From NCBI RefSeq assembly GCF_009708175.1, contig NZ_WMBB01000016.1:119004-183003 (forward strand): a DNA stretch of 64,000 nt, written 5' to 3'. Positions 17,201 through 26,696 of this stretch are shown here, piece by piece (positions within the stretch are counted from its first letter, which is position 1; each line of letters starts with the position of its first letter). Both the position numbers and the translations under genes were made by a program. The notes under the pieces are model-generated. The model searched no databases, was not told where the DNA came from, and saw only the letters and a program-made list of their open reading frames with translations. Source of the DNA: Nocardia aurantiaca (GTDB lineage Bacteria > Actinomycetota > Actinomycetes > Mycobacteriales > Mycobacteriaceae).

Positions 17201-18493
17201 GTGTACCTGTCCACGATCGACCATCCGCACGCCGGGGATGACACCCCGACACCGTCGCGAAGGAAGGCGCTCTTCCTGTTGACCGGCAATGTGTTCGCGC
17301 TCGGCGCGGTCAGCCTGGTCACCGACATCTCCTCGGAAATGATGACCGCGATACTACCGGTGTACCTGGTCGTCGGGTTGCATCTGAGTCCCGCCGTCTA
17401 CGGGGTCGTCGACGGCACATACACGGGCGCGACAGCGCTGCTGCGGCTGGTCGGTGGATATATCGCCGACTCGACGCGCCGCCGCAAGTTGATCGCGGGG
17501 CTCGGTTACGGGTTGTCGGCGGTGGCCAAGCTCGGGCTGCTGGCCGCGGGCAGCGCCGTCGGCGCGATCGGCGCGGTTATCGCGATCGACCGCACAGGCA
17601 AGGGCCTGCGCACTGCGCCGCGTGACGCTCTGATCACCCTGTCCACCCCACAGCAGCTGTACGGCCGCGCGTTCGGCGTGCACCGGACAATGGACACGAT
17701 CGGGGCGTTCACCGGGCCACTGGTCGCGCTCGGCATCCTCGCCGCAACTGCGCAATCCTACGACGCGGTGTTCGTCGCCAGTTTCTGCATCGCCGCGTTC
17801 GGTGTACTCATACTGGTGCTTTTCGTTCGGGACCACCACGACGAACAGCCACCCACGGGCACGATCTCGCCCTCGGCGCTGGGGGGTCTGATCGCGATGG
17901 CGCCGGTGCGGCGGCTGGTACTCGCCGCGTGCCTGGCCGGGATGGTGACCATCGGCGACGGCTTCGTCTACCTGCTGCTGCAACACCGGGAACACCTCAG
18001 CGTCAGCTGGTTCCCGTTGCTGGCCGTCGGGACGAACCTGTCCTATCTGCTGCTGGCCACGCCGCTGGGCATGCTCGCCGATAAGATCGGCCGACTGAAA
18101 GTGGTGCTCGTAGGCTACACCGCGCTGGTGCTGGTGTATCTGTTGCTGTTCGGGCCGTTCGGCGGCACTGCTCTCCTCCTGATGGTGCTCGCGCTCTACG
18201 GCCTGTTCTACGCGGCCACCGACGGCATACTCATGGCGCTGGCGGGCCCGGTCCTGCCCGAATCCCTGCGTACCACGGGAATTGCGCTGATCCAGACCGG
18301 ACAGGCGCTGTCCTACCTGGTGTCCTCGGTGATGTTCGGGCTGGCCTGGACGGTGTGGGGGCCGGCCGACGCGAGCCGCGTCGCCGCGGTTCTGGTCGCG
18401 GTGGCCGTGCTCGTTATCGGCCTCCTGCTGCGCGGCATCCCGGCCACGAACACCGCCGGTTCCGCCGGGGACGTCGCCGAGGAGCACGCATGA
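17201..18493 (+). CDS. MFS transporter
   Basis: The GTG at 17201 follows GAAGG; 430 residues with about twelve hydrophobic helices. The first helix region reads LGAVSLVTDISSEMMTAILP, and the loop between helices 2 and 3 has the basic DSTRRRKL of MFS proteins. It resembles drug- or metabolite-efflux members with an SSEM motif in helix 1. The stop overlaps the ATG of the next gene (ATGA at 18490-18493), so the beta-propeller protein is co-translated. The cargo is unknown. Confidence 0.9.
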   Translation: MYLSTIDHPHAGDDTPTPSRRKALFLLTGNVFALGAVSLVTDISSEMMTAILPVYLVVGLHLSPAVYGVVDGTYTGATALLRLVGGYIADSTRRRKLIAGLGYGLSAVAKLGLLAAGSAVGAIGAVIAIDRTGKGLRTAPRDALITLSTPQQLYGRAFGVHRTMDTIGAFTGPLVALGILAATAQSYDAVFVASFCIAAFGVLILVLFVRDHHDEQPPTGTISPSALGGLIAMAPVRRLVLAACLAGMVTIGDGFVYLLLQHREHLSVSWFPLLAVGTNLSYLLLATPLGMLADKIGRLKVVLVGYTALVLVYLLLFGPFGGTALLLMVLALYGLFYAATDGILMALAGPVLPESLRTTGIALIQTGQALSYLVSSVMFGLAWTVWGPADASRVAAVLVAVAVLVIGLLLRGIPATNTAGSAGDVAEEHA

Positions 18494-19464
18494 CTCGGCG
18501 AATGCTCCTCGCACTGCTCGGGTTCGTGCTGCTGACCGCCGTCGCGGTCGGTTACGGCATGTTCGTGGTGACCCGCGTGCCGCCCGCGGTATCCGCGTCC
18601 GACGCCCTGAGTCTCACGGGCGGGCGGATTCTGTTCCGCAGCACCGCACCCGACAGCAAGGGCCACCTGGCGATGGTGCCCGCGGAGAATCCGGGCGGGC
18701 CACGCTCGGTATCCGCGCTCGACTGCCTGCGGGTCCACGCGGCGGGCGGCACCGGCGTCTGTCTGCGACAGGATGGCGCTCTCTCCACCTTCCAGGCCGC
18801 CATCCTCGACAGCACACTCACTGTGAAGCGGGAGATCCCGCTGGTCGGCGTGCCGAACCGCGCCCGGGTATCCGGGGACGGGCGGCTGGTGGCCTGGACG
18901 GTTTTCGTGGCGGGCGACTCGTACAACAACGGACGGTTCTCCACCCGCGCGGGACTGATCGACATCGAAACCGGGGACATGATCGACTCACTGGAATTCC
19001 TCCCAGTGACCCTGGACGGCCGTCCCTACACCGCGGCCGACCTCAATTTCTGGGGTATCACGTTCGCCGCCGACGACAACACTTTCTACGCCACGATGTC
19101 CACCGACGGACGCCGGTTCCTCGTGCAAGGTGACATCGCGGCGAAGAGCATTCGCACCATCGCGCAGAACGTGGAGTGCCCATCGCTGTCCCCGGATGGC
19201 AGGCGTATCGCCTTCAAATCGGCGATCGACGGAGACCCCGGGAAGGGCTGGCGGCTGACCGTACTGGATCTGGCCTCGGGCGTGCGGACCCCCCTGGCCG
19301 AAACCCGCAGCGTGGACGACCAGCCGGCCTGGCTGGATTCGAACACCATCGGTTACGCCATTGCGCGGGGCACCGACTCGGATGTCTGGGCTGTCCCGGC
19401 GGACGGCTCGGGCGGTTCACGTCTGCTCATCCCGCACGCCGAATCCCCGGCGGCACTCGGCTGA
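18490..19464 (+). CDS. Membrane-anchored TolB-like beta-propeller protein
   Basis: 324 residues with an N-terminal anchor (LLALLGFVLLTAVAVGYGMF) and an extracytoplasmic domain with propeller-like repeats (ARVSGDGRLVAWTVF, CPSLSPDGRRIAFKSAI, DVWAVPADGSGGSRLL). These repeats resemble WD40/TolB blades. It is translationally coupled to the MFS gene before it, so it may be an accessory or sensor of that exporter. Role not known. Confidence 0.8.
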   Translation: MTRRMLLALLGFVLLTAVAVGYGMFVVTRVPPAVSASDALSLTGGRILFRSTAPDSKGHLAMVPAENPGGPRSVSALDCLRVHAAGGTGVCLRQDGALSTFQAAILDSTLTVKREIPLVGVPNRARVSGDGRLVAWTVFVAGDSYNNGRFSTRAGLIDIETGDMIDSLEFLPVTLDGRPYTAADLNFWGITFAADDNTFYATMSTDGRRFLVQGDIAAKSIRTIAQNVECPSLSPDGRRIAFKSAIDGDPGKGWRLTVLDLASGVRTPLAETRSVDDQPAWLDSNTIGYAIARGTDSDVWAVPADGSGGSRLLIPHAESPAALG

Positions 19465-19522
19465 TTTGAATACGGAAATTCTGACAGGCAGAACTCGCTT
19501 CGGAGAAGAAAAATAATTCCTG

Positions 19523-20518
19523 ATGCAATCATCGGCTAATAACGAACCCGGTCGAAAAAATTCCACCGAATTCCTCGACAGTCACCAGAAATCGCCGCGG
19601 CTCGCGGTCCGCGACCTGCCCCGTGCCGGGGCTGTCGCCGCGCTGATCGCACTCGTTATCGGAGGATCCGTGTTGGCAACCGATTCGCGGCGAACCGAAA
19701 AGGCGAGCAATGTTCTGGCATCGTCGGACGTTTCCGAGACGTCGAACGGGGCGGATTCGAGTACCGAGGTCGGGGCGATCAGCGACGTCGCCAGCATTTC
19801 GGAGACCCCGGATGATGGAACCGTTCCGGATGACACCACGGAGGCGGATACCCCGGGCGACGCGGACACCCCCGGTACCGACACGCCCACCAGCGAGTCG
19901 CCCGCGAACACCATGAGCGATTCGCCCACGACGAGCACCGATACCCTGACCCCCACCCCGTCCTCCGGTCCATCCTTCAGCGTGAGTGTGAGTGCGAGCA
20001 TGGGCTTTTCGGTGCAGGTCGCCCCTCCATCGGACACGAGCCAGGCCGCTCAGGTCGGCGTCAGCACCAGCCCGGATCCGATCACCACAACCACTGTTCC
20101 GGTCACCAGCACCACTCTTCCGGCGAGCACCTCGCCGATCGAGACAACGACGACAACGACGACAACGACCAGCGTCCCGACAAGCTCGACGTCCGGCGGT
20201 ACGACGACGCCGCCGACCGGGGTCCCGACGACAACATCGTCCGGGGTCCCGACGACGACACCGACTGTCATCCCGACAACGACACCGACTGTGACCTCGA
20301 CAACGACACCGACCGGCAAGCCGACACCCACATCGCCCCGGCGCACTCCGTCGACCCCCACAACCACCAGGACAACCGACCGGAAGCCGGTACCGCCACC
20401 GTCCCGGCCGACGATCGCACACCCACCGACCACGACTCCACCACGGCCGGTGCCGCCGGCCACGCACAAGCCCACGAAGCCGAATCCCGCGACGTCCGCG
20501 CCCCTCCCGGCCAAGTAG
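19523..20518 (+). CDS. Thr/Ser/Pro-rich anchored surface protein, hypothetical
   Basis: 331 residues. A short N-terminus leads to one membrane helix (AVAALIALVIGGSVLAT), then an acidic Ser/Thr-rich stalk, and from about residue 185 long threonine tracts (ETTTTTTTTTS, PTTTPTV repeats) ending in a Pro/Lys-rich tail. This composition suits a glycosylated or wall-spanning stalk outside the membrane. No catalytic domain is seen. It lies 58 bases after the propeller gene and 43 before the transglycosylase, probably in one transcript. Confidence 0.7.
   Translation: MQSSANNEPGRKNSTEFLDSHQKSPRLAVRDLPRAGAVAALIALVIGGSVLATDSRRTEKASNVLASSDVSETSNGADSSTEVGAISDVASISETPDDGTVPDDTTEADTPGDADTPGTDTPTSESPANTMSDSPTTSTDTLTPTPSSGPSFSVSVSASMGFSVQVAPPSDTSQAAQVGVSTSPDPITTTTVPVTSTTLPASTSPIETTTTTTTTTSVPTSSTSGGTTTPPTGVPTTTSSGVPTTTPTVIPTTTPTVTSTTTPTGKPTPTSPRRTPSTPTTTRTTDRKPVPPPSRPTIAHPPTTTPPRPVPPATHKPTKPNPATSAPLPAK
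20143..20312 (+). repeat. Coding tandem repeats in the Thr-rich stalk
   Basis: GACAACGAC occurs three times in tandem at 20143-20169. Further on, three imperfect copies of an ~27-30-base unit built around GACACCGACTGT follow (about 20240-20312), encoding PTTTPTV-type repeats. Such tracts can vary in length by slippage. Confidence 0.75.
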
Positions 20519-20561
20519 CCCGGATGGGAAGACCTACTGCGACAATGTATTTCGAGGGCCG

Positions 20562-21359
20562 ATGACGAAACCCTATTCACCCGGCCCGCGCGGTCGGCGT
20601 GTGCTGACAGCGCGCCCGGCGCTGTTGGTGGCCGCGGTTGCGGCCGTCCTCGCGGGATGCGGTGACGCGTCGGATCGAAGTCTCGATCCGGCGCCGCCTC
20701 ATGCAGGTGAGCCGGTCCCGGCGATTCGCCTGGGCGCGGTCGAACAGCCGCTCGACCAGCTTCGTGAATGGGCTCGAGCGCGGTCCGCAGAAAACGGGGT
20801 GCCCGTGCGCGCGATGCAGGCTTACGCATACGCGACGGTGGCCATGTCGAAGGCACAGCCCGGATGCCATCTCGGGTGGGTCACCCTGGCCGGAATCGCC
20901 CGTGTGGAAAGCGATCACGCCCGATTCGGCGGTGCCACCATCGCCGCCGACGGTCTGGTGCGGCCACCGATCCGCGGAATCGCCTTGGACGGCACGGGCG
21001 GCAACGCGCGGATAGTCGACCCTGACGCCACGGCTCGAGCCGGGCACACGGTGTACGCCCGCGCGATGGGTCCGTTCCAGTTCATCCCCGACACCTGGAA
21101 ACGCTGGGGTGTGCGCGCCGGCACCGACTACAACACTCTCGCCAACACCTTGGGGACCGGCAAACAAGCGGCCACCAGCGATCTTTCGGGGAGCCCGGAC
21201 AATATCGACGATGCGGCCCTGGCCGCCGGCCGGTATCTGTGCGCGGCCGGCGGCGACCTGGCCACCGCTCACGGCTGGCGACAAGCGATCCTGGCCTACA
21301 ACCACTCCGCCGCCTACGTGAACCAAGTGCGCAACGCCGCAATCGGATATCAGAAGTAG
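20562..21359 (+). CDS. Lipoprotein lytic murein transglycosylase
   Basis: 265 residues with a lipobox (VLAGC, Cys33) after a hydrophobic segment, so it is predicted to be lipid-anchored. The SLT-type domain has the catalytic glutamate in GIARVESDHARFG and the conserved AMGPFQFIPDTWKRWG, followed by ILAYNHSAAYVNQV. Such enzymes cleave the glycan strands of peptidoglycan to anhydro-muropeptides. It closes the same-strand envelope run that starts with the secreted phosphatase. Confidence 0.92.
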   Translation: MTKPYSPGPRGRRVLTARPALLVAAVAAVLAGCGDASDRSLDPAPPHAGEPVPAIRLGAVEQPLDQLREWARARSAENGVPVRAMQAYAYATVAMSKAQPGCHLGWVTLAGIARVESDHARFGGATIAADGLVRPPIRGIALDGTGGNARIVDPDATARAGHTVYARAMGPFQFIPDTWKRWGVRAGTDYNTLANTLGTGKQAATSDLSGSPDNIDDAALAAGRYLCAAGGDLATAHGWRQAILAYNHSAAYVNQVRNAAIGYQK

Positions 21360-21577
21360 CGGGGCCGATGGCTGTGTCCGATGGGAATCCGCCAGACCGC
21401 CCTGGTCTTCCACGTGCTGATGATCCAGGACATTCTCGCCCGACCTGGCCGGTGGCCTGATGAGGATCGCGAACCAAGAGGCGGGTCTCGTTGCGGGTCG
21501 GCGCCCCCTCACCAGCGGTGGACGAGCACGTGCCGCGACACAAATCGTTCCCCGATCATCGCGAGGCGGATCGACGG

Positions 21578-21934
21578 TTATTGTTGGGCCGTTTCGGTGG
21601 GCCGAGGAGCGCAAAGGTCGAAATTGCCTGCCAGACCGAGTACTTCCAGTACCCGTATGACGCAGTAAGACCCCTCGATACACATCCCACAATGGCACCG
21701 GTCGGCGTAGTCCTGGACCGCGATCAGGGCCCGAACCCCGGCCACACCGAAGAACGTGACCTCTCTCAGATCGATGACGGTCGATTCGCCGATGCCGACG
21801 CAGTCGAACAGCGCCTTCTGGAACGTGGGAGCTGTCAGAGCGTCGATCTCGCCGCGGATGGTGCAGAGGTGTGTGTGGTCGGCCGTGGTCGAGGCCGTGA
21901 TGCTCAGCAGGCCGGGAGAAGGGAGGTAACTCAT
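21578..21934 (-). CDS. STAS-domain anti-sigma-factor-antagonist-like protein
   Basis: Start at ATG 21932-21934 (MSYLPSPG); 118 residues with one STAS domain: HTHLCTIRGEIDALTAPTF and the core TVIDLREVTFFGVAGVRALI. In phosphorylatable antagonists a Ser or Thr sits where this protein has Val64 (FFGVAG), so regulation by an RsbW-type kinase is unlikely. It would bind an anti-sigma factor constitutively or serve another STAS role. No kinase or sigma factor lies beside it. Confidence 0.82.
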   Translation of the reverse strand: MSYLPSPGLLSITASTTADHTHLCTIRGEIDALTAPTFQKALFDCVGIGESTVIDLREVTFFGVAGVRALIAVQDYADRCHCGMCIEGSYCVIRVLEVLGLAGNFDLCAPRPTETAQQ

Positions 21935-22317
21935 TACGATCACCTGGTTTCGGGCGCGCAGACTTTTTCCCAGATCCCTGCACATAGCGTACCCCGCCGC
22001 GGACGCCGGCCAAGCCGACCGGGACAGTCCCGGGTTGCCTGTACCGAGCGCCGACCGCGGGGCTCTCTACACGGCAGAGCGGTCCCGTCGTCCACCCTCA
22101 GTTCTCCTGGGCCGGAGCCAGTTATGCGATACGTGCCAGGAACGGGTATCTCGTTCGGGCGCGTCCTTGTGTGGACGGATTCCCCCTCGCGATCTCACCC
22201 TCGATGGTGAGGACCGCACGCCACGCCACACCGGACTTGCCCGAATGTGCCCCCGCTCGGCGCGCGGCCGCCGCGAGCGCACCCTGAACGGGCTCTCGGA
22301 TCTGGTATCTGTCGGTA
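21935..22317. other. Intergenic stretch, nothing recognised
   Basis: Short overlapping frames are Arg-rich and look like noise. No repeat, promoter or RNA gene could be supported. Confidence 0.4.
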
Positions 22318-22896
22318 TCACACGGTCGGAATTCGGCCCACACGCTCAGCCAACCGAGTACGGGCGAGTGGGAAGGAGATCGGGGTCGGGTCTGCGGGTC
22401 GGTAGGCCTCGATGACGCGCAGATGAGTGGTGAGTCCGGACAGGCCGGTGAGGTGGGCTTGCCAGCGTGGGGCGCCGACCAGCAGGATTTCGACCTCGCA
22501 GGCTGCGACGGCGTCTGTCGCCAGCGAGCGATCCAGGACAACCAGGACCTTGGTGACCGGTTCGAGGCCTTGGTTCGAGTAGTCGAAGCCGACCTCGGAG
22601 GGCGCGTAGCGGAAGGTGAGCAGTTGAGGGCCGGAGCATTCCCTGATGAAACTCCAGCCGCGGGCGCGCATCAGGATATCCAACCCGGCGAAGACCCGCA
22701 TGTCAGCGCCGGACACCGGATGGCCGCATTCGGTGCCCAATGCCTGCATGACGCTGGACGGCGGGTATCGGCGATGCCAGAGCTCGGCTTGTACCGGCGT
22801 GATGGACTCGTCCTCCTGGCCCTTGGTGCCGGGGCGGCTGTCGCGCGCGGTTTGCCAGACCCGCCAGAGCGTCTTCTTCTCCTTCGGCTTGGACAT
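22318..22896 (-). CDS. Conserved hypothetical cytosolic protein
   Basis: 192 residues from ATG 22894-22896 (MSKPKEKKTLWRVW). Protein-like composition, no signal or membrane helix. Segments such as ITPVQAELWHRRYPPSSVMQ, CSGPQLLTFRYAPSEVGFDY and TKVLVVLDRSLATDA suggest a folded alpha/beta domain. I do not recognise the family or a catalytic motif. No operon partner is seen. Confidence 0.65.
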   Translation of the reverse strand: MSKPKEKKTLWRVWQTARDSRPGTKGQEDESITPVQAELWHRRYPPSSVMQALGTECGHPVSGADMRVFAGLDILMRARGWSFIRECSGPQLLTFRYAPSEVGFDYSNQGLEPVTKVLVVLDRSLATDAVAACEVEILLVGAPRWQAHLTGLSGLTTHLRVIEAYRPADPTPISFPLARTRLAERVGRIPTV

Positions 22897-23336
22897 GACA
22901 CCCATGCTCGCAGTCGCGGCGCAGACCCCGCGCTGACACGCCCGCCGGGCCCCGCACTGCCTGATCCGCGGTGAACTATCGCGCGTATGTCGCGAGGCTG
23001 CGCACCGACGTGGGGCCGGGCAGCTTCATCGGTACCGGTGCCGACGCGCCTCCAGCCGTCTCAAATGGTGCGGGCAGGGGCCACTGTCATCGGCGTGGGC
23101 CTCGAACAGTTCGACCGCGCGCCGACCGACCGCACCCGCCGGGTCGATGGGTCGAGGCGCCGGCCGACGATGAATTGGCCTGATGAGTCGGCGGACCACA
23201 CGCCCACGTCATGTCCTGTCCGACGTGCTCGAGCACGGTCGGATCAATGCCGGTTTGGCCGCGGGCTCGGCGGGTATCGCGCCTATCGACCGGGCGAATG
23301 TTCCACTTCCCTGGCGTAGATAACGGGAGTCGAGCA
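22897..23336. other. Intergenic stretch, nothing recognised
   Basis: Only short frames with biased composition. It ends at the GGGAG site of the small membrane gene at 23337. Confidence 0.4.
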
Positions 23337-23588
23337 ATGATCTACCGAGATAGCAGGTTACGAGCAGGCGGCACCCGTCTGGGCGGTATCGTGGCGGTGC
23401 TTGTGGTGGTTTGGCTGATCGTCGGTGTTGTCGCCGCGGGGCAGCGTCACTACTTCGATAGCGCCCCCCGCAACTGTGCCAGTGGAGGGACCATCGCACT
23501 GACAATCATCGCCGGCCCACTCAATTACTCCGGTGCGAACCCCAGGGTGAACAACTGCGATGTCAAGCTGCCGCAGCCCAGCCAATAG
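23337..23588 (+). CDS. Small single-pass membrane protein, hypothetical
   Basis: 83 residues starting at ATG 23337 after a GGGAG element. One helix (GGIVAVLVVVWLIVGVVAAG) is followed by a short exterior part with two cysteines (RNCASGGTIALTII, NCDVKLPQPSQ) that could pair. Similar short proteins occur across mycobacteria and nocardiae without a known role. The longer frame upstream is not supported by composition or a ribosome site. Confidence 0.7.
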   Translation: MIYRDSRLRAGGTRLGGIVAVLVVVWLIVGVVAAGQRHYFDSAPRNCASGGTIALTIIAGPLNYSGANPRVNNCDVKLPQPSQ

Positions 23589-23941
23589 AGCGGCGGTGCG
23601 ACCAGGAGCCAGCCGCCGCTGTGTGGGAGCGCGTCCGGGAACTCCGATCCGCTGCTGTAACTCGGTGTACATTGCAGCGGCCCCTGCCGGTGGACGCAGC
23701 CCCTTGACGGCAGCCGGTCGTGGGGCTTCTTCCGCGCTGTCGCCTCGGTTCGGCGACTGTTGGCGCGGCAGCGCTGGCTGTCGGTAGCGTTGAGTTGACT
23801 CGTCTTGCGGCACAACCTGATTCGCGCGCATGTGCGCTGGCGATTATCCCGCTTGTGCGCGTTGGCGACCGTTTCTCGAACAGTGTCCGGCGCCGGGGTA
23901 TAGCGATGGTCCAATCGCGAACCGTCGACGGAGGAGGAGAT
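23589..23941. other. Intergenic stretch, nothing recognised
   Basis: No gene-like frame on either strand. It ends at a strong purine-rich ribosome site (GGAGGAGGAG) for the small acidic protein. Confidence 0.4.
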
Positions 23942-24115
23942 ATGGGCAGCACGACAGGCGATCCGCGTGAGCGGGCGGATCTCGACGACGACGGCCGCGA
24001 GCCGGATTTCGCCAGCGAGCACGAGACAGTGACGACCGATCCGGACCCGAACGGAGAGACCGAATCGCCGCGGGGACTGGGCGGTATGGATCCCGAGAGC
24101 GGTGGCGTTGTCTGA
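23942..24115 (+). CDS. Small acidic protein, hypothetical
   Basis: 57 residues (MGSTTGDPRERADLDDDGRE to PESGGVV) preceded by a near-ideal GGAGGAGGAG ribosome site. Highly acidic, with Asp/Glu/Pro/Gly and no hydrophobic core, so probably intrinsically disordered. The strong ribosome site is the main evidence for expression. Function unknown. Confidence 0.5.
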   Translation: MGSTTGDPRERADLDDDGREPDFASEHETVTTDPDPNGETESPRGLGGMDPESGGVV

Positions 24116-24204
24116 CGTCGCGCCGCGTCGGGTCGTCATGGGACTCGGTTCGGAGACCACGGTCGGTGAACTATCGCGGCGGCGAACGGCGTCACCACTG
24201 GTAC

Positions 24205-24560
24205 TCAGCCGCGCGGGGGTCCTGTCGCGCCGGTGCGATATTCGGCGGTGATGAGGTCGCTCAGCCGTATCAGCGATTCCTTGTTACGCGGTTTCAGCAG
24301 TATGGCTTGCACCGCGTCGGGAAGGAGACGCCCGATTCCATGGGTAAAGGTCTCGAACATCCGGATTTCGGTGTGATCGGCATCAATGCTGGTGAGTTCC
24401 AGCCGGATCGGGCCCGACCGAACGGCCACATGCCGGCCTGCAACTCGAGCAGGCGCGGCGGATCCGCGGCGGTCACTGTCGTGGCGTCCTGCACCATCAG
24501 TGGCCATGCGCCCACGCTGTGCTCGATGCGTGCGCCGACTTGCGGCCAGTTGCCGTCCAC
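24205..24560 (-). pseudogene. SRPBCC-family protein, frameshifted and 5' truncated
   Basis: One frame gives NWPQVGARIEHSVGAWPLMV and TAADPPRLLELQAGMWPFG. After a single-base shift near 24412 the other frame gives RLELTSIDADHTEIRMFETF and DAVQAILLKPRNKESLIRLS. Joined, this is an actinobacterial SRPBCC (START-like) ligand-binding protein missing about 30 N-terminal residues. It lies directly behind the zinc alcohol dehydrogenase, 12 bases away, on the same strand. Probably non-functional unless the shift is a sequence error. Confidence 0.65.
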
Positions 24561-24572
24561 ATCCGTTCATGG

Positions 24573-25769
24573 TCACACCGGCTCCGCGGTGGGATCGAGC
24601 AGGATCTTCACCGCGCCGTCGGACTTGCGCTGGAACATCCGGTAGGCGTCGTCGGCGGCGGTCAGCGGAAGCCGATGTGTGGCAAAGCTTTCGACGCCGA
24701 GAGGATCGCCGTCATCGAGCAGCGGCAGCAGGTCGGGCACCCAGCGTTTGACGTTGGCCTGACCCATGCGCAACTGGATCTGTTTGTCGAACAAGATCCG
24801 CATCGGAATGGGATCGACCATGCCGCCGTACACGCCGGCCAAGGAGATCGTTCCTCCTCGCCGGACCACATCGATCGCGGTCTGCAACGCCGCCAGCCGA
24901 TCGATGCCGGCGGTGTCACTCACCTTCCGCGCCAACGAATCCGGCAGGAGCGCCGCCGATCGCTGCGTCAGCGCCGCCAGCGGCGACCCGTGCGCCTCCA
25001 TGCCGACCGCGTCGATCACCGAGTCGGTGCCGCGGCCGTCGGTGAGATCGCGGACGATCGCGCCCACGGACCGATCCGCGGTCGAGAGATCGACGCATTC
25101 GATGCCGCGCTCAGTGACCCGGCGCAACCGCTCGGGCACACGGTCGACGCCGATCACTCGATACCCCCGGTGCGCGGCGATGCGGCAAGCCATGTCACCG
25201 ATGGGCCCCAGCCCCAGCACTGTGACCGAGCCGCCGTCGGGCACCGCGGCGTATTCCACCGCCTGCCACGCGGTCGGCAGCACATCGGACAGATACAGGT
25301 ACCGAGAATCGTCGGGCCCATGTGGCACCGTGATGTGGGTGAACGCGGCGTGCGGCACCCGCAGATACTCGGCCTGTCCGCCGGGAACCCGGCCGTAGAG
25401 CTTCGAGTATCCGAACAGCGCCGCGCCGCACCCATATTCACGAACCTGCGTGGTCTCACACTGCGTGGACAAGCCTTGACCACACATGAAGCAGTGACCA
25501 CAGCTGATCTGGAAAGGAACCACCACCCGGTCACCAGCGGCCAGATTCGTGACCGCCGGACCGACCTCCTCCACAATGCCGATCGACTCGTGCCCGAGAA
25601 CGTCACCGGTGCTCATATAGCTGCCGAGCACCTCGTACAGGTGCAGATCCGACCCGCAAATACCAGTCGACGTCACCCGGATGACGGCATCGGTCGGTTC
25701 CTCGATGCGCGGATCGGGCACATTCTCGACCGACACCTTGCGAAATCCCTGCCATGTCACGGCCTTCAT
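24573..25769 (-). CDS. Zinc-dependent alcohol/formaldehyde dehydrogenase (MDR superfamily)
   Basis: 398 residues. The catalytic-zinc motif is STGICGSDLHLYE with GHESIGIVEEVG. The structural-zinc lobe is rearranged (ISCGHCFMCGQGLSTQC). The Rossmann motif reads VTVLGLGPIGDMACRIA, followed by IGVDRVPERL, favouring NAD(H). The long insert DAVGMEAHGSPLAALTQRSA is seen in glutathione-independent formaldehyde dehydrogenase-like enzymes. Cytosolic. Its partner behind it is a broken SRPBCC gene. The substrate is inferred only by family. Confidence 0.9.
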   Translation of the reverse strand: MKAVTWQGFRKVSVENVPDPRIEEPTDAVIRVTSTGICGSDLHLYEVLGSYMSTGDVLGHESIGIVEEVGPAVTNLAAGDRVVVPFQISCGHCFMCGQGLSTQCETTQVREYGCGAALFGYSKLYGRVPGGQAEYLRVPHAAFTHITVPHGPDDSRYLYLSDVLPTAWQAVEYAAVPDGGSVTVLGLGPIGDMACRIAAHRGYRVIGVDRVPERLRRVTERGIECVDLSTADRSVGAIVRDLTDGRGTDSVIDAVGMEAHGSPLAALTQRSAALLPDSLARKVSDTAGIDRLAALQTAIDVVRRGGTISLAGVYGGMVDPIPMRILFDKQIQLRMGQANVKRWVPDLLPLLDDGDPLGVESFATHRLPLTAADDAYRMFQRKSDGAVKILLDPTAEPV

Positions 25770-25998
25770 TCGTCCTCCTCGACCCGACGCCGCACATCAC
25801 GCATGACGTCACCGGAACCGGCGCGGAACCCGCCGGCCTGACTTGGCCCGCATACCCGGTGTCCATCCGGCTATTCACATCACGACCGATCGAGGGCGGA
25901 AAAGCGATGGCAGACCGCGCGGGCGCACCTGTTCGCGATATCTCGGCCGTGGGGCCAGACCGGGGTCGCGCTGGTCGCCAGCGACGCCCGCGCGGGTT

Positions 25999-26469
25999 TC
26001 ATGACGGACTCAATCGCAGCCGGACCATCGGCAGCGTGTCGACCGGCCTTCCCGTGGCTTGTTCGATGGTGGCGCGTAGTCGTTTCCACGCGACGGGGTG
26101 GTGGTCGATGTAGTGGCCGAGTGCGGTGGCCGACTCCTCGGTGCTCATCGGGGTCGCGGTGGCCGGGATTCGGCGCCGGGCCCCGATCCAGACGCGGACA
26201 CGGGGGTCGGCCTCGATATTGCGGTACCACTGGGCGCGTGTGCCGAATCCTGAAACGATGACGATCTGGTCCGGGGCCGGGCGGTCGACGACCTCGAGTA
26301 CGACGAATCGTTCTGCGCCACTGCGTCGTCCGGTGTGTTGCAGCATCAGCATGCGGGTGCCGAAGAGGAAGCCGAGGCCGGATCGGTAGAGCGCGATCGG
26401 CGCGCGTACGAGTCCGCGGGTGCGCAGGGCCCGAGCGCTGATCTTGGCGACGGTTCGGGTGAGGGGCAT
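25999..26469 (-). CDS. Deazaflavin (F420)-dependent nitroreductase-family protein (Ddn-like)
   Basis: 156 residues with the split-barrel core typical of Ddn/DUF385 proteins: LGFLFGTRMLMLQHTGRRSG, RFVVLEVVDR, IVIVSGFGTRAQWYRNI and DPRVRVWIGARR. These enzymes use reduced F420 to reduce quinones or activated double bonds and are a hallmark of mycobacteria, nocardiae and relatives. Peripheral membrane or cytosolic. A small unexplained frame lies 25 bases upstream. Confidence 0.88.
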   Translation of the reverse strand: MPLTRTVAKISARALRTRGLVRAPIALYRSGLGFLFGTRMLMLQHTGRRSGAERFVVLEVVDRPAPDQIVIVSGFGTRAQWYRNIEADPRVRVWIGARRRIPATATPMSTEESATALGHYIDHHPVAWKRLRATIEQATGRPVDTLPMVRLRLSPS

Positions 26470-26493
26470 GTCGGATTCCGTTCCGTGGAGTGG

Positions 26494-26691
26494 CTATTGG
26501 GCACGTTCGCGCACCACGCGGGCGATGCGCTGGACCAGCCGGGCGGCTGGGAATCGAATCGCGGATGCGGCGCCTTGCGACATGCCGGCGATCATGTCGA
26601 CCGGAGCGAGGATCAGGATCAGTGCCGGCACGGTGCCGGTCATGGTCGCCAGCGTGTGTCGCCGACCTCGTAACAAGGCGCGCAACGCCAT
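26494..26691 (-). CDS. Short hypothetical membrane protein or gene scrap
   Basis: 65 residues (MALRALLRGRRHTLATMTGT) with one hydrophobic stretch (VPALILILAPVDMIAG) and an Arg-rich tail. It sits between the Ddn-like gene and a truncated esterase gene, in a stretch that appears partly decayed. No family recognised. It could be a remnant. Confidence 0.3.
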   Translation of the reverse strand: MALRALLRGRRHTLATMTGTVPALILILAPVDMIAGMSQGAASAIRFPAARLVQRIARVVRERAQ

Positions 26692-26696
26692 TCGCG

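Noticed and set aside
20143..20312. CRISPR-like short repeats
   Set aside because: They are in-frame codon repeats for Thr-rich protein, without unique spacers.
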